A DNA stretch of 64,000 bases from Luidia sarsii (Eukaryota > Echinodermata > Asteroidea > Paxillosida > Luidiidae). Position 1 is the stretch's first letter. Each line of letters begins with the position of its first letter. The notes under the pieces were generated by a model. It was given only the letters and a program-made list of their open reading frames with translations. It was not told the DNA's origin and made no database searches. A program made the position numbers and the translations under genes. Below are positions 48,063 through 61,308 of this stretch, piece after piece. Location of the stretch: positions 186,001 to 250,000 of the forward strand of contig OX465114.1 in the NCBI GenBank assembly GCA_949987565.1, in the 5' to 3' direction.

Positions 48063-49585
48063 AACATGGAGACGAGCCTTCCCTAAATCCACTGACATTT
48101 TGGCACCGACTACGATGAGCGCATCCTGCCATCCATCTGCAACGAGGTCAGTGTCCAAGGTCAACTCACTAGTGGCCAGAATTGACCTCTTGGGTTTTGA
48201 GTGTGGCTATAAGCCAGGCACTCCATGCATGAAGTCAAGTCCCAACGTATTCAGTTACACAGTGTAGCTCTTCGTCTGTTTGGCAATAGTCTATCCTGCT
48301 TGCCAACGCGTTGAGTTTGTTCTTCGTCTATTTAGCAGTTAGTGCTTGCCCAACGCGTTGAGTTTGTTCTTCATCTATTTAGTAGTTAGTGCTTGCCCAA
48401 CGCGTTGAGTTTGTTCTTCATCTATTTAGCAGTTAGTGCTTGCCTAACGCGTTGAGTTTGTTCTTCATCTATTTAGTAGTTAGTGCTTGCCCAACGCGTT
48501 GAGTTTGTTCTTCATCTACATGTACATGTATTTAGCAGTTAGTGCTTGCCTAACGCGTTGAGTTTTTTCTTCATCTATTTAGCAGTTAGTGCTTGCCTAA
48601 CGAGTTGAGTTTGTTCTTCATCTAATTAGCAGTTAGTGCTTGCCCAACGCGTTGAGTTTGTTCTTCATCTATTTAGCAGTTAGTGCTTGCCTAACGCGTT
48701 GAGTTTTTTCTTCATCTATTTAGTGGTTAGTGCTTGCCCAACGCGTTGAGTTTGTTCTTCATCTATTTAGCAGTTAGTGCTTGCCCAATGCGTTGAGTTT
48801 GTTCTTCATCTATTTAGCAGTTAGTGCTTGCCCAATGCGTTGAGTTTGTTCTTCATCTATTTAGCAGTTAGTGCTTGCCTAACGCGTTGAGTTTTTTCTT
48901 CATCTATTCAGTAGTTAGTGCTTGCCCAACGCGTTGAGTTTGTTCTTCATCTATTTAGCAGTTAGTGCTTGCCCAACGCGTTGAGTTTGTTCTGCATCTA
49001 TTTAGTAGTTAGTGCTTGCCCAACGCGTTGAGTTTGTTCTTCATCTATTTAGCAGTTAGTGCTTGCCTAAGGCGTTGAGTTTGTTCTTCATGTATTTAGC
49101 AGTTAGTGCTTGCCCAACGCGTTGAGTTTGTTCTTCGTCTATTTAGTAGTAAGTGCTTGCCCAATGCGTTGAGTTTGTTCTTCATCTATTTAGCAGTTAG
49201 TGCTTGCCCAACGCGTTGAGTTTGTTCTTCGTCTATTTAGTAGTAAGTGCTTGCCCAATGCGTGGAGTTTGTTCTTCATCTATTTAGCAGTTAGTGCTTG
49301 CCCAACGCGTTGAGTTTGTTCTTCATCTATTTAGCAGTTAGTGCTTGCCCAATGCGTGGAGTTTGTTCTTCATCTATTTAGTAGTTAGTGCTTGCCCAAC
49401 GCGTTGAGTTTGTTCTTCATCTATTTAGCAGTTAGTGCTTGCCCAATGCGTTGAGTTTGTTCTTTGTCTATTTAGCTGTTTATAGACCTTTACATGTGCA
49501 GTGCTTCTTCACGGCTATAATCTTGCAGGCAGAAAAGTGACTGTGCTTATTTTATCCCTGTTACCTCGCAGATCTTTTGACCGTG
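48063..49585. repeat. Block 37: alpha spacer, 25 units, T2 tail (1,523 bp)
   Basis: Copy of blocks 23 and 46; the insertion is at 48517-48530, exactly 20,133 after the one in block 23 and 14,055 before the one in block 46. Confidence 0.92.
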
Positions 49586-51470
49586 AACATGGAGACGTGC
49601 CTTCCCTAAATCCACTGACATTTTGGCACCGACTACGATGAGCGCATCCTGCCATCTATCTGCAACGAGGTCAGTGTCCAAGGTCAACTCACTAGTGGCC
49701 AGAATTGACCTCTTGGGTTTTGAGTGTGGCTATAAGCCAGGCACTCCATGCATGAAGTCAAGTCCCAACGTATTCAGTTACACAGGGTAGCTCTTCGTCT
49801 ATTTGGCAATTGTCTATCCTGCTTAACAACGCGTTGAGTTTGTTCTTCGTCTATTTAGCAGTTAGTGCTTGCCTAACGCGTTGAGTTTGTTCTTCATCTA
49901 TTTAGTATTTAGTGCTTGCCCAACGTGTTGAGTTTGTTCTTCATCTATTTAGCAGTTAGTGCTTGCCTAACGCGTTGAGTTTGTTCTTCATCTATTTAGC
50001 AGTTAGTGCTTGCCCAACGCGTTGAGTTTGTTATTCATCTATTTAGTAGTTAGTGCTTGCCTAACGCGTTGAGTTCGTTCTTCATCTATTTAGTATTTAT
50101 TGCTTGCCCAACGCGTTGAGTTTGTTCTTCATCTATTTAGCAGTTAGTGCTTGCCCAATGCGTTGAGTTTGTTCTTCATCTATGTAGCAGTTAGTGCTTG
50201 CCCAACGCGTTGAGTTTGTTCTTCATCTATTTAGCAGTTAGTGCTTGCCCAATGCGTTGAGTTTGTTCTTCATCTATTTAGCAGTTAGTGCTTGCCTAAG
50301 GCGTTGAGTTTGTTCTTCATGTATTTAGCAGTTAGTGCTTGCCCAACGCGTTGAGTTTGTTCTTCATCTATTTCTGTTAGTGCTTGCCTAACGCGTTGAG
50401 TTTTTTCTTCATCTATTTAGTAGTTAGTGCTTGCCCAATGCCTTGAGTTTGTTCTTCATCTATTTAGCTGTTAGTGCTTGCCCAATGCGTTGAGTTTGTT
50501 CTTCATCTATTTAGTAGTTAGTGCTTGCCCAACGCGTTGAGTTTGTTCTTCGTCTATTTAGCAGTTAGTGCTTGCCTAACGCGTTGAGTTTGTTCTTCAT
50601 CTATTTAGCAGTTAGTGCTTGCCCAACGCGTTGAGTTTGTTCTTCATCTATTTAGTAGATAGTGCTTGCCCAACGCGTTGAGTTTGTTCTTCATCTAATT
50701 AGCAGTTAGTGCTTGCCTAACGCGTTGAGTTTGTTCTTCATCTATTTAGTAGTTAGTGCTTGCCCAACGCGTTGAGTTTGTTCTTCATCTATTTAGCAGT
50801 TAGTGCTTGCCCAATGCGTTGAGTTTGTTCTTCATCTATTTAGCAGTTAGTGCTTGCCTTACGCGTTGAGTTTTTTCTTCATCTATTCAGTAGTTAGTGC
50901 TTGCCCAACACGTTGAGTTTGTTCTTCATCTATTTAGCAGTTAGTGCTTGCCCAACGCGTTGAGTTTGTTCTGCATCTATTTAGTAGTTAGTGCTTGCCC
51001 AACGCGTTGAGTTTGTTCTTCATCTATTTAGCAGTTAGTGCTTGCCTAAGGCGTTGAGTTTGTTCTTCATGTATTTAGCAGTTAGTGCTTGCCCAACGCG
51101 TTGAGTTTGTTCTTCGTCTATTTAGTAGTAAGTGCTTGCCCAATGCATTGAGTTTGTTCTTCATCTATTTAGCAGTTAGTGCTTGCCCAAAGCGTGGAGT
51201 TTGTTCTTCATCTATTTAGTAGTTAGTGCTTGCCCAATGCGTGGAGTTTGTTCTTCATCTATTTAGTAGTTAGTGCTTGCCCAACGCGTTGAGTTTGTTC
51301 TTCATCTATTTAGCAGTTAGTGCTTGCCCAATGCGTTGAGTTTGTTCTTTGTCTATTTAGCTGTTTATAGACCTTTACATGTGCAGTGCTTCTTCACGGC
51401 TATAATCTTGCAGGCAGAAAAGTGACTGTGCTTATTTTATCCCTGTTACCTCACAGATCTTTTGACCGTG
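49586..51470. repeat. Block 38: beta2 spacer, 33 units, T2 tail
   Basis: Like block 15. Near its end CCAAAGCGTGG (51187) replaces CCAATGCGTGG, and the spacer half that follows has CCTCACAGATC; both are copied 1,838 bp downstream. Confidence 0.92.
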
Positions 51471-53903
51471 AACATGGAGACGTGCCTTCCCTAAATCCAC
51501 TGACATTTTGGCACCGACTACGATGAGCGCATCCTGCCATCTATCTGCAACGAGGTCAGTGTCCAAGGTCAACTCACTAGTGGCCAGAATTGACCTCTTG
51601 GGTTTTGAGTGTGGCTATAAGCCAGGCACTCCATGCATGAAGTCAAGTCCCAACGTATTCAGTTACACAGGGTAGCTCTTCGTCTATTTGGCAATTGTCT
51701 ATCCTGCTTGCCAACGCGTTGAGTTTGTTCTTCGTCTATTTAGCAGTTAGTGCTTGCCTAACGCGTTGAGTTTGTTCTTCATCTATTTAGTATTTAGTGC
51801 TTGCCCAACGTGTTGAGTTTGTTCTTCATCTATTTAGCAGTTAGTGCTTGCCTAACGCGTTGAGTTTGTTCTTCATCTATTTAGCAGTTAGTGCTTGCCC
51901 AACGCGTTGAGTTTGTTCTTCATCTATTTAGTAGTTAGTGCTTGCCTAACGCGTTGAGTTCGTTCTTCATCTATTTAGTATTTATTGCTTGCCCAACGCG
52001 TTGAGTTTGTTCTTCATCTATTTAGCAGTTAGTGCTTGCCCAACGCGTTGAGTTTGTTCTTCATCTATGTAGCAGTTAGTGCTTGCCCAACGCGTTGAGT
52101 TTGTTCTTCATCTATTTAGCAGTTAGTGCTTGCCCAATGCGTTGAGTTTGTTCTTCATCTATTTAGCAGTTAGTGCTTGCCTAAGGCGTTGAGTTTGTTC
52201 TTCATGTATTTAGCAGTTAGTGCTTGCCCAACGCGTTGAGTTTGTTCTTCATCTATTTCTGTTAGTGCTTGCCTAACGCGTTGAGTTTGTTCTTCATCTA
52301 TTTAGCTGTTAGTGCTTGCCCAATGCGTTGAGTTTGTTCTTCATCTATTTAGTAGTTAGTGCTTGCCCAACGCGTTGAGTTTGTTCTTCGTCTATTTAGC
52401 AGTTAGTGCTTGCCTAACGCGTTGAGTTTGTTCTTCATCTATTTAGCAGTTAGTGCTTGCCCAACGCGTTGAGTTTGTTCTTCATCTATTTAGTAGATAG
52501 TGCTTGCCCAACGCGTTGAGTTTGTTCTTCATCTAATTAGCAGTTAGTGCTTGCCTAACGCGTTGAGTTTGTTCTTCATCTATTTAGTAGTTAGTGCTTG
52601 CCCAACGCGTTGAGTTTGTTCTTCATCTATTTAGCAGTTAGTGCTTGCCCAATGCGTTGAGTTTGTTCTTCATCTATTTAGCAGTTAGTGCTTGCCTTAC
52701 GCGTTGAGTTTTTTCTTCATCTATTCAGTAGTTAGTGCTTGCCCAACACGTTGAGTTTGTTCTTCATCTATTTAGCAGTTAGTGCTTGCCCAACGCGTTG
52801 AGTTTGTTCTGCATCTATTTAGTAGTTAGTGCTTGCCCAACGCGTTGAGTTTGTTCTTCATCTATTTAGCAGTTAGTGCTTGCCTAAGGCGTTGAGTTTG
52901 TTCTTCATGTATTTAGCAGTTAGTGCTTGCCCAACGCGTTGAGTTTGTTCTTCGTCTATTTAGTAGTAAGTGCTTGCCCAATGCATTGAGTTTGTTCTTC
53001 ATCTATTTAGCAGTTAGTGCTTGCCCAAAGCGTGGAGTTTGTTCTTCATCTATTTAGTAGTTAGTGCTTGCCCAATGCGTGGAGTTTGTTCTTCATCTAT
53101 TTAGTAGTTAGTGCTTGCCCAACGCGTTGAGTTTGTTCTTCATCTATTTAGCAGTTAGTGCTTGCCCAATGCGTTGAGTTTGTTCTTTGTCTATTTAGCT
53201 GTTTATAGACCTTTACATGTGCAGTGCTTCTTCACGGCTATAATCTTGCAGGCAGAAAAGTGACTGTGCTTATTTTATCCCTGTTACCTCACAGATCTTT
53301 TGACCGTGAACATGGAGACGTGCCTTCCCTAAATCCACTGACATTTTGGCACCGACTACGATGAGCGCATCCTGCCATCTATCTGCAACGAGGTCAGTGT
53401 CCAAGGTCAACTCACTAGTGGCCAGAATTGACCTCTTGGGTTTTGAGTGTGGCTATAAGCCAGGCACTCCATGCATGAAGTCAAGTCCCAACGTATTCAG
53501 TTACACAGGGTAGCTCTTCGTCTATTTGGCAATTGTCTATCCTGCTTGCCAACGCGTTGAGTTTGTTCTTCGTCTATTTAGCAGTTAGTGCTTGCCTAAC
53601 GCGTTGAGTTTGTTCTTCATCTATTTAGTATTTAGTGCTTGCCCAACGTGTTGAGTTTGTTCTTCATCTATTTAGCAGTTAGTGCTTGCCTAACGCGTTG
53701 AGTTTGTTCTTCATCTATTTAGCAGTTAGTGCTTGCCCAACGCGTTGAGTTTGTTCTTCATCTATTTAGTAGTTAGTGCTTGCCTAACGCGTTGAGTTCG
53801 TTCTTCATCTATTTAGTATTTATTGCTTGCCCAACGCGTTGAGTTTGTTCTTCATCTATTTAGCAGTTAGTGCTTGCCCAACGCGTTGAGTTTGTTCTTC
53901 ATC
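50440..53903. repeat. 1,838-bp tandem duplication
   Basis: Bases about 50440-52065 match 52278-53903 at offset 1,838. Shared private changes are CCAAAGCGTGG (near 51187 and 53025) and CCTCACAGATC for CCTCGCAGATC in the spacer (near 51453 and 53291). These changes occur nowhere else in the window, so the copy is recent. Confidence 0.85.
51471..53308. repeat. Block 39: beta1 spacer on a beta2-type tract (chimera), 32 units, T2 tail
   Basis: The start CTTGCCAACG is of beta1 type, but the tract then follows block 38, with CCAACGCG before CATCTATGTAG near 52045 marking the switch. The 45-bp unit near 52256 is followed directly by the TTAGCTG unit, one unit being missing. It contains the seam of the 1,838-bp duplication. 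Confidence 0.9.
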
Positions 53904-54255
53904 TATTTAGCAGTTAGTGCTTGCCTAACGCGTTGAGTTTTTTCTTCATCTATTCAGTAGTTAGTGCTTGCCCAATGCGTTGAGTTTGTTCTTCATCTAT
54001 TTAGCTGTTAGTGCTTGCCCAATGCGTTGAGTTTGTTCTTCATCTATTTAGTAGTTAGTGCTTGCCCAACGCGTTGAGTTTGTTATTCATCTATTTAGCA
54101 GTTAGTGCTTGCCCAACGCGTTGAGTTTGTTCTTCGTCTATTTAGCAGTTTATAGACCTTTACATGTGCAGTGCTTCTTCACGGCTATAATCTTGCAGGC
54201 AGAAAAGTGACTGTGCTTATTTTATCCCTGTTACCTTGCAGATCTTTTGACCGTG
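53309..54255. repeat. Block 40: beta1 spacer, 13 units, T1 tail (947 bp)
   Basis: Copy of block 16. The spacer half after its tract has a private CCTTGCAGATC near 54236, a C-to-T change at the same CpG that is G-to-A in the two spacers before. Confidence 0.92.
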
Positions 54256-56060
54256 AACATGGAGACGAGCCTTCCCTAAATCCACTGACATTTTGGCACC
54301 GACTACGATGAGCGCATCCTGCCATCCATCTGCAACGAGGTCAGTGTCCAAGGTCAACTCACTAGTGGCCAGAATTGACCTCTTGGGTTTTGAGTGTGGC
54401 TATAAGCCAGGCACTCCATGCATGAAGTCAAGTCCCAACGTATTCAGTTACACAGTGTAGCTCTTCGTCTGTTTGGCAATAGTCTATCCTGCTTGCCAAC
54501 GCGTTGAGTTTGTTCTTCGTCTATTTAGCAGTTAGTGCTTGCCCAACGCGTTGAGTTTGTTCTTCATCTATTTAGTAGTTAGTGCTTGCCCAACGCGTTG
54601 AGTTTGTTCTTCATCTATTTAGCAGTTAGTGCTTGCCTAACGCGTTGAGTTTGTTCTTCATCTATTTAGTAGTTAGTGCTTGCCCAACGCGTTGAGTTTG
54701 TTCTTCATCTACATGTACATGTATTTAGCAGTTAGTGCTTGCCTAACGCGTTGAGTTTTTTCTTCATCTATTTAGCAGTTAGTGCTTGCCTAACGAGTTG
54801 AGTTTGTTCTTCATCTAATTAGCAGTTAGTGCTTGCCCAACGCGTTGAGTTTGTTCTTCATCTATTTAGCAGTTAGTGCTTGCCTAACGCGTTGAGTTTT
54901 TTCTTCATCTATTTAGTGGTTAGTGCTTGCCCAACGCGTTGAGTTTGTTCTTCATCTATTTAGCAGTTAGTGCTTGCCCAACGCGTTGAGTTTGTTCTTC
55001 ATCTATTTAGCAGTTAGTGCTTGCCCAATGCGTTGAGTTTGTTCTTCATCTATTTAGCAGTTAGTGCTTGCCTAACGCGTTGAGTTTTTTCTTCATCTAT
55101 TCAGTAGTTAGTGCTTGCCCAACGCGTTGCGTTTGTTCTTCATCTATTTAGCAGTTAGTGCTTGCCCAATGCGTTGAGTTTGTTCTTCATCTATTTAGCA
55201 GTTAGTGCTTGCCCAACGCGTTGAGTTTGTTCTTCGTCTATTTAGCAGTTAGTGCTTGCCTAACGCGTTGAGTTTGTTCTTCATCTATTTAGCAGTTAGT
55301 GCTTGCCCAATGCGTTGAGTTTGTTCTTCATCTATTTAGCAGTTAGTGCTTGCCTAACGCGTTGAGTTTTTTCTTCATCTATTCAGTAGTTAGTGCTTGC
55401 CCAACGCGTTGAGTTTGTTCTTCATCTATTTAGCAGTTAGTGCTTGCCCAACGCGTTGAGTTTGTTCTGCATCTATTTAGTAGTTAGTGCTTGCCCAACG
55501 CGTTGAGTTTGTTCTTCATCTATTTAGCAGTTAGTGCTTGCCTAAGGCGTTGAGTTTGTTCTTCATGTATTTAGCAGTTAGTGCTTGCCCAACGCGTTGA
55601 GTTTGTTCTTCGTCTATTTAGTAGTAAGTGCTTGCCCAATGCGTTGAGTTTGTTCTTCATCTATTTAGCAGTTAGTGCTTGCCCAACGCGTTGAGTTTGT
55701 TCTTCGTCTATTTAGTAGTAAGTGCTTGCCCAATGCGTGGAGTTTGTTCTTCATCTATTTAGCAGTTAGTGCTTGCCCAACGCGTTGAGTTTGTTCTTCA
55801 TCTATTTAGCAGTTAGTGCTTGCCCAATGCGTGGAGTTTGTTCTTCATCTATTTAGTAGTTAGTGCTTGCCCAACGCGTTGAGTTTGTTCTTCATCTATT
55901 TAGCAGTTAGTGCTTGCCCAATGCGTTGAGTTTGTTCTTTGTCTATTTAGCTGTTTATAGACCTTTACATGTGCAGTGCTTCTTCACGGCTATAATCTTG
56001 CAGGCAGAAAAGTGACTGTGCTTATTTTATCCCTGTTACCTCGCAGATCTTTTGACCGTG
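54256..56060. repeat. Block 41: alpha spacer, 31 units, T2 tail
   Basis: The insertion is at 54710-54723. In the middle, near 55125, units with GTTGCGTTTG of the block 12/35 type appear inside an alpha tract and then the alpha order restarts, so a beta1 stretch has been inserted or exchanged here. Confidence 0.9.
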
Positions 56061-58180
56061 AACATGGAGACGTGCCTTCCCTAAATCCACTGACATTTTG
56101 GCACCGACTACGATGAGCGCATCCTGCCATCTATCTGCAACGAGGTCAGTGTCCAAGGTCAACTCACTAGTGGCCAGAATTGACCTCTTGGGTTTTGAGT
56201 GTGGCTATAAGCCAGGCACTCCATGCATGAAGTCAAGTCCCAACGTATTCAGTTACACAGGGTAGCTCTTCGTCTATTTGGCAATTGTCTATCCTGCTTA
56301 ACAACGCGTTGAGTTTGTTCTTCGTCTATTTAGCAGTTAGTGCTTGCCTAACGCGTTGAGTTTGTTCTTCATCTATTTAGTATTTAGTGCTTGCCCAACG
56401 TGTTGAGTTTGTTCTTCATCTATTTAGCAGTTAGTGCTTGCCTAACGCGTTGAGTTTGTTCTTCATCTATTTAGCAGTTAGTGCTTGCCCAACGCGTTGA
56501 GTTTGTTATTCATCTATTTAGTAGTTAGTGCTTGCCTAACGCGTTGAGTTCGTTCTTCATCTATTTAGTATTTATTGCTTGCCCAACGCGTTGAGTTTGT
56601 TCTTCATCTATTTAGCAGTTAGTGCTTGCCCAATGCGTTGAGTTTGTTCTTCATCTATGTAGCAGTTAGTGCTTGCCCAACGCGTTGAGTTTGTTCTTCA
56701 TCTATTTAGCAGTTAGTGCTTGCCCAATGCGTTGAGTTTGTTCTTCATCTATTTAGCAGTTAGTGCTTGCCTAAGGCGTTGAGTTTGTTCTTCATGTATT
56801 TAGCAGTTAGTGCTTGCCCAACGCGTTGAGTTTGTTCTTCATCTATTTCTGTTAGTGCTTGCCTAACGCGTTGAGTTTTTTCTTCATCTATTTAGTAGTT
56901 AGTGCTTGCCCAATGCCTTGAGTTTGTTCTTCATCTATTTAGCTGTTAGTGCTTGCCCAATGCGTTGAGTTTGTTCTTCATCTATTTAGTAGTTAGTGCT
57001 TGCCCAACGCGTTGAGTTTGTTCTTCGTCTATTTAGCAGTTAGTGCTTGCCTAACGCGTTGAGTTTGTTCTTCATCTATTTAGCAGTTAGTGCTTGCCCA
57101 ACGCGTTGAGTTTGTTCTTCATCTATTTAGTAGATAGTGCTTGCCCAACGCGTTGAGTTTGTTCTTCATCTAATTAGCAGTTAGTGCTTGCCTAACGCGT
57201 TGAGTTTGTTCTTCATCTATTTAGTAGTTAGTGCTTGCCCAACGCGTTGAGTTTGTTCTTCATCTATTTAGCAGTTAGTGCTTGCCCAATGCGTTGAGTT
57301 TGTTCTTCATCTATTTAGCAGTTAGTGCTTGCCTTACGCGTTGAGTTTTTTCTTCATCTATTCAGTAGTTAGTGCTTGCCCAACACGTTGAGTTTGTTCT
57401 TCATCTATTTAGCAGTTAGTGCTTGCCCAACGCGTTGAGTTTGTTCTGCATCTATTTAGTAGTTAGTGCTTGCCCAACGCGTTGAGTTTGTTCTTCATCT
57501 ATTTAGCAGTTAGTGCTTGCCTAAGGCGTTGAGTTTGTTCTTCATGTATTTAGCAGTTAGTGCTTGCCCAACGCGTTGAGTTTGTTCTTCGTCTATTTAG
57601 TAGTAAGTGCTTGCCCAATGCATTGAGTTTGTTCTTCATCTATTTAGCAGTTAGTGCTTGCCCAATGCGTGGAGTTTGTTCTTCATCTATTTAGTAGTTA
57701 GTGCTTGCCCAATGCGTGGAGTTTGTTCTTCATCTATTTAGCAGTTAGTGCTTGCCCAATGCGTGGAGTTTGTTCTTCATCTATTTAGCAGTTAGTGCTT
57801 GCCCAACGCGTTGAGTTTGTTCTTCGTCTATTTAGCAGTTAGTGCTTGCCCAATGCGTGGAGTTTGTTCTTCATCTATTTAGTAGTAAGTGCTTGCCCAA
57901 TGCGTGGAGTTTGTTCTTCATCTATTTAGCAGTTAGTGCTTGCCCAATGCGTGGAGTTTGTTCTTCATCTATTTAGTAGTTAGTGCTTGCCCAACGCGTT
58001 GAGTTTGTTCTTCATCTATTTAGCAGTTAGTGCTTGCCCAATGCGTTGAGTTTGTTCTTTGTCTATTTAGCTGTTTATAGACCTTTACATGTGCAGTGCT
58101 TCTTCACGGCTATAATCTTGCAGGCAGAAAAGTGACTGTGCTTATTTTATCCCTGTTACCTCGCAGATCTTTTGACCGTG
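56061..58180. repeat. Block 42: beta2 spacer, 38 units, T2 tail
   Basis: Longest beta2 block; the extra units are alternating ATGCGTGGAG units near 57700-57960. The 45-bp unit is near 56848. Confidence 0.91.
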
Positions 58181-59127
58181 AACATGGAGACGTGCCTTCC
58201 CTAAATCCACTGACATTTTGGCACCGACTACGATGAGCGCATCCTGCCATCTATCTGCAACGAGGTCAGTGTCCAAGGTCAACTCACTAGTGGCCAGAAT
58301 TGACCTCTTGGGTTTTGAGTGTGGCTATAAGCCAGGCACTCCATGCATGAAGTCAAGTCCCAACGTATTCAGTTACACAGGGTAGCTCTTCGTCTATTTG
58401 GCAATTGTCTATCCTGCTTGCCAACGCGTTGAGTTTGTTCTTCGTCTATTTAGCAGTTAGTGCTTGCCTAACGCGTTGAGTTTGTTCTTCATCTATTTAG
58501 TATTTAGTGCTTGCCCAACGTGTTGAGTTTGTTCTTCATCTATTTAGCAGTTAGTGCTTGCCTAACGCGTTGAGTTTGTTCTTCATCTATTTAGCAGTTA
58601 GTGCTTGCCCAACGCGTTGAGTTTGTTCTTCATCTATTTAGTAGTTAGTGCTTGCCTAACGCGTTGAGTTCGTTCTTCATCTATTTAGTATTTATTGCTT
58701 GCCCAACGCGTTGAGTTTGTTCTTCATCTATTTAGCAGTTAGTGCTTGCCCAACGCGTTGAGTTTGTTCTTCATCTATTTAGCAGTTAGTGCTTGCCTAA
58801 CGCGTTGAGTTTTTTCTTCATCTATTCAGTAGTTAGTGCTTGCCCAATGCGTTGAGTTTGTTCTTCATCTATTTAGCTGTTAGTGCTTGCCCAATGCGTT
58901 GAGTTTGTTCTTCATCTATTTAGTAGTTAGTGCTTGCCCAACGCGTTGAGTTTGTTATTCATCTATTTAGCAGTTAGTGCTTGCCCAACGCGTTGAGTTT
59001 GTTCTTCGTCTATTTAGCAGTTTATAGACCTTTACATGTGCAGTGCTTCTTCACGGCTATAATCTTGCAGGCAGAAAAGTGACTGTGCTTATTTTATCCC
59101 TGTTACCTCGCAGATCTTTTGACCGTG
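58181..59127. repeat. Block 43: beta1 spacer, 13 units, T1 tail (947 bp)
   Basis: Copy of block 16, completing the alpha-beta2-beta1 triplet of blocks 41-43. Confidence 0.92.
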
Positions 59128-61308
59128 AACATGGAGACGAGCCTTCCCTAAATCCACTGACATTTTGGCACCGACTACGATGAGCGCATCCTGCCATCCA
59201 TCTGCAACGAGGTCAGTGTCCAAGGTCAACTCACTAGTGGCCAGAATTGACCTCTTGGGTTTTGAGTGTGGCTATAAGCCAGGCACTCCATGCATGAAGT
59301 CAAGTCCCAACGTATTCAGTTACACAGTGTAGCTCTTCGTCTGTTTGGCAATAGTCTATCCTGCTTGCCAACGCGTTGAGTTTGTTCTTCGTCTATTTAG
59401 CAGTTAGTGCTTGCCCAACGCGTTGAGTTTGTTCTTCATCTATTTAGTAGTTAGTGCTTGCCCAACGCGTTGAGTTTGTTCTTCATCTATTTAGCAGTTA
59501 GTGCTTGCCTAACGCGTTGAGTTTGTTCTTCATCTATTTAGTAGTTAGTGCTTGCCCAACGCGTTGAGTTTGTTCTTCATCTACATGTACATGTATTTAG
59601 CAGTTAGTGCTTGCCTAACGCGTTGAGTTTTTTCTTCATCTATTTAGCAGTTAGTGCTTGCCTAACGAGTTGAGTTTGTTCTTCATCTAATTAGCAGTTA
59701 GTGCTTGCCCAACGCGTTGAGTTTGTTCTTCATCTATTTAGCAGTTAGTGCTTGCCTAACGCGTTGAGTTTTTTCTTCATCTATTTAGTGGTTAGTGCTT
59801 GCCCAACGCGTTGAGTTTGTTCTTCATCTATTTAGCAGTTAGTGCTTGCCCAACGCGTTGAGTTTGTTCTTCATCTATTTAGCAGTTAGTGCTTGCCCAA
59901 TGCGTTGAGTTTGTTCTTCATCTATTTAGCAGTTAGTGCTTGCCTAACGCGTTGAGTTTTTTCTTCATCTATTCAGTAGTTAGTGCTTGCCCAACGCGTT
60001 GAGTTTGTTCTTCATCTATTTAGCAGTTAGTGCTTGCCTAACGCGTTGAGTTTGTTCTGCATCTATTTAGTAGTTAGTGCTTGCCCAACGCGTTGAGTTT
60101 GTTCTTCATCTATTTAGCAGTTAGTGCTTGCCTAAGGCGTTGAGTTTGTTCTTCATGTATTTAGCAGTAAGTGCTTGCCCAACGCGTTGAGTTTGTTCTT
60201 CGTCTATTTAGTAGTAAGTGCTTGCCCAATGCGTTGAGTTTGTTCTTCATCTATTTAGCAGTTAGTGCTTGCCTAACGCGTTGAGTTTTTTCTTCATCTA
60301 TTTAGTAGTTAGTGCTTGCCCAACGCGTTGCGTTTGTTCTTCATCTATTTAGCAGTTAGTGCTTGCCCAATGCGTTGAGTTTGTTCTTCATCTATTTAGC
60401 AGTTAGTGCTTGCCCAACGCGTTGAGTTTGTTCTTCGTCTATTTAGCAGTTAGTGCTTGCCTAACGCGTTGAGTTTGTTCTTCATCTATTTAGCAGTTAG
60501 TGCTTGCCCAACGCGTTGAGTTTGTTCTTCATCTATTTAGTAGATAGTGCTTGCCCAACGCGTTGAGTTTGTTCTTCATCTAATTAGCAGTTAGTGCTTG
60601 CCTAACGCGTTGAGTTTGTTCTTCATCTATTTAGTAGTTAGTGCTTGCCCAACGCGTTGAGTTTGTTCTTCATCTATTTAGCAGTTAGTGCTTGCCCAAT
60701 GCGTTGAGTTTGTTCTTCATCTATTTAGCAGTTAGTGCTTGCCTAACGCGTTGAGTTTTTTCTTCATCTATTCAGTAGTTAGTGCTTGCCCAACACGTTG
60801 AGTTTGTTCTTCATCTATTTAGCAGTTAGTGCTTGCCCAACGCGTTGAGTTTGTTCTGCATCTATTTAGTAGTTAGTGCTTGCCCAACGCGTTGAGTTTG
60901 TTCTTCATCTATTTAGCAGTTAGTGCTTGCCTAAGGCGTTGAGTTTGTTCTTCATGTATTTAGCAGTTAGTGCTTGCCCAACGCGTTGAGTTTGTTCTTC
61001 GTCTATTTAGTAGTAAGTGCTTGCCCAATGCGTTGAGTTTGTTCTTCATCTATTTAGCAGTTAGTGCTTGCCCAATGCGTGGAGTTTGTTCTTCATCTAT
61101 TTAGTAGTTAGTGCTTGCCCAACGCGTTGAGTTTGTTCTTCATCTATTTAGCAGTTAGTGCTTGCCCAATGCGTTGAGTTTGTTCTTTGTCTATTTAGCT
61201 GTTTATAGACCTTTACATGTGCAGTGCTTCTTCACGGCTATAATCTTGCAGGCAGAAAAGTGACTGTGCTTATTTTATCCCTGTTACCTCGCAGATCTTT
61301 TGACCGTG
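59128..61308. repeat. Block 44: alpha spacer fused to a block-35-like tract (chimera), 39 units, T2 tail
   Basis: Longest block in the window. It starts as alpha with the insertion at 59582-59595 and from about 59795 follows block 35, including GTTGCGTTTG near 60328. The seam lies within one or two 47-mers near 59790. Confidence 0.91.

Larger units (their letters stand above)
45740..49945. repeat. Left copy of a 14,055-bp-offset duplicated segment (partner 59795-64000)
   Basis: About 4.2 kb here reappears at 59795-64000. Spacer anchors 47254, 48063 and 49586 pair with 61309, 62118 and 63641, all 14,055 apart. One private difference is ACGCATTG near 63080 where this copy has ACGCGTTG. The match ends only because the window ends. 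A second match, at offset 20,133, joins about 26470-31090 to about 46600-51220 (anchors 27121, 27930, 29453 with 47254, 48063, 49586). Confidence 0.8.
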
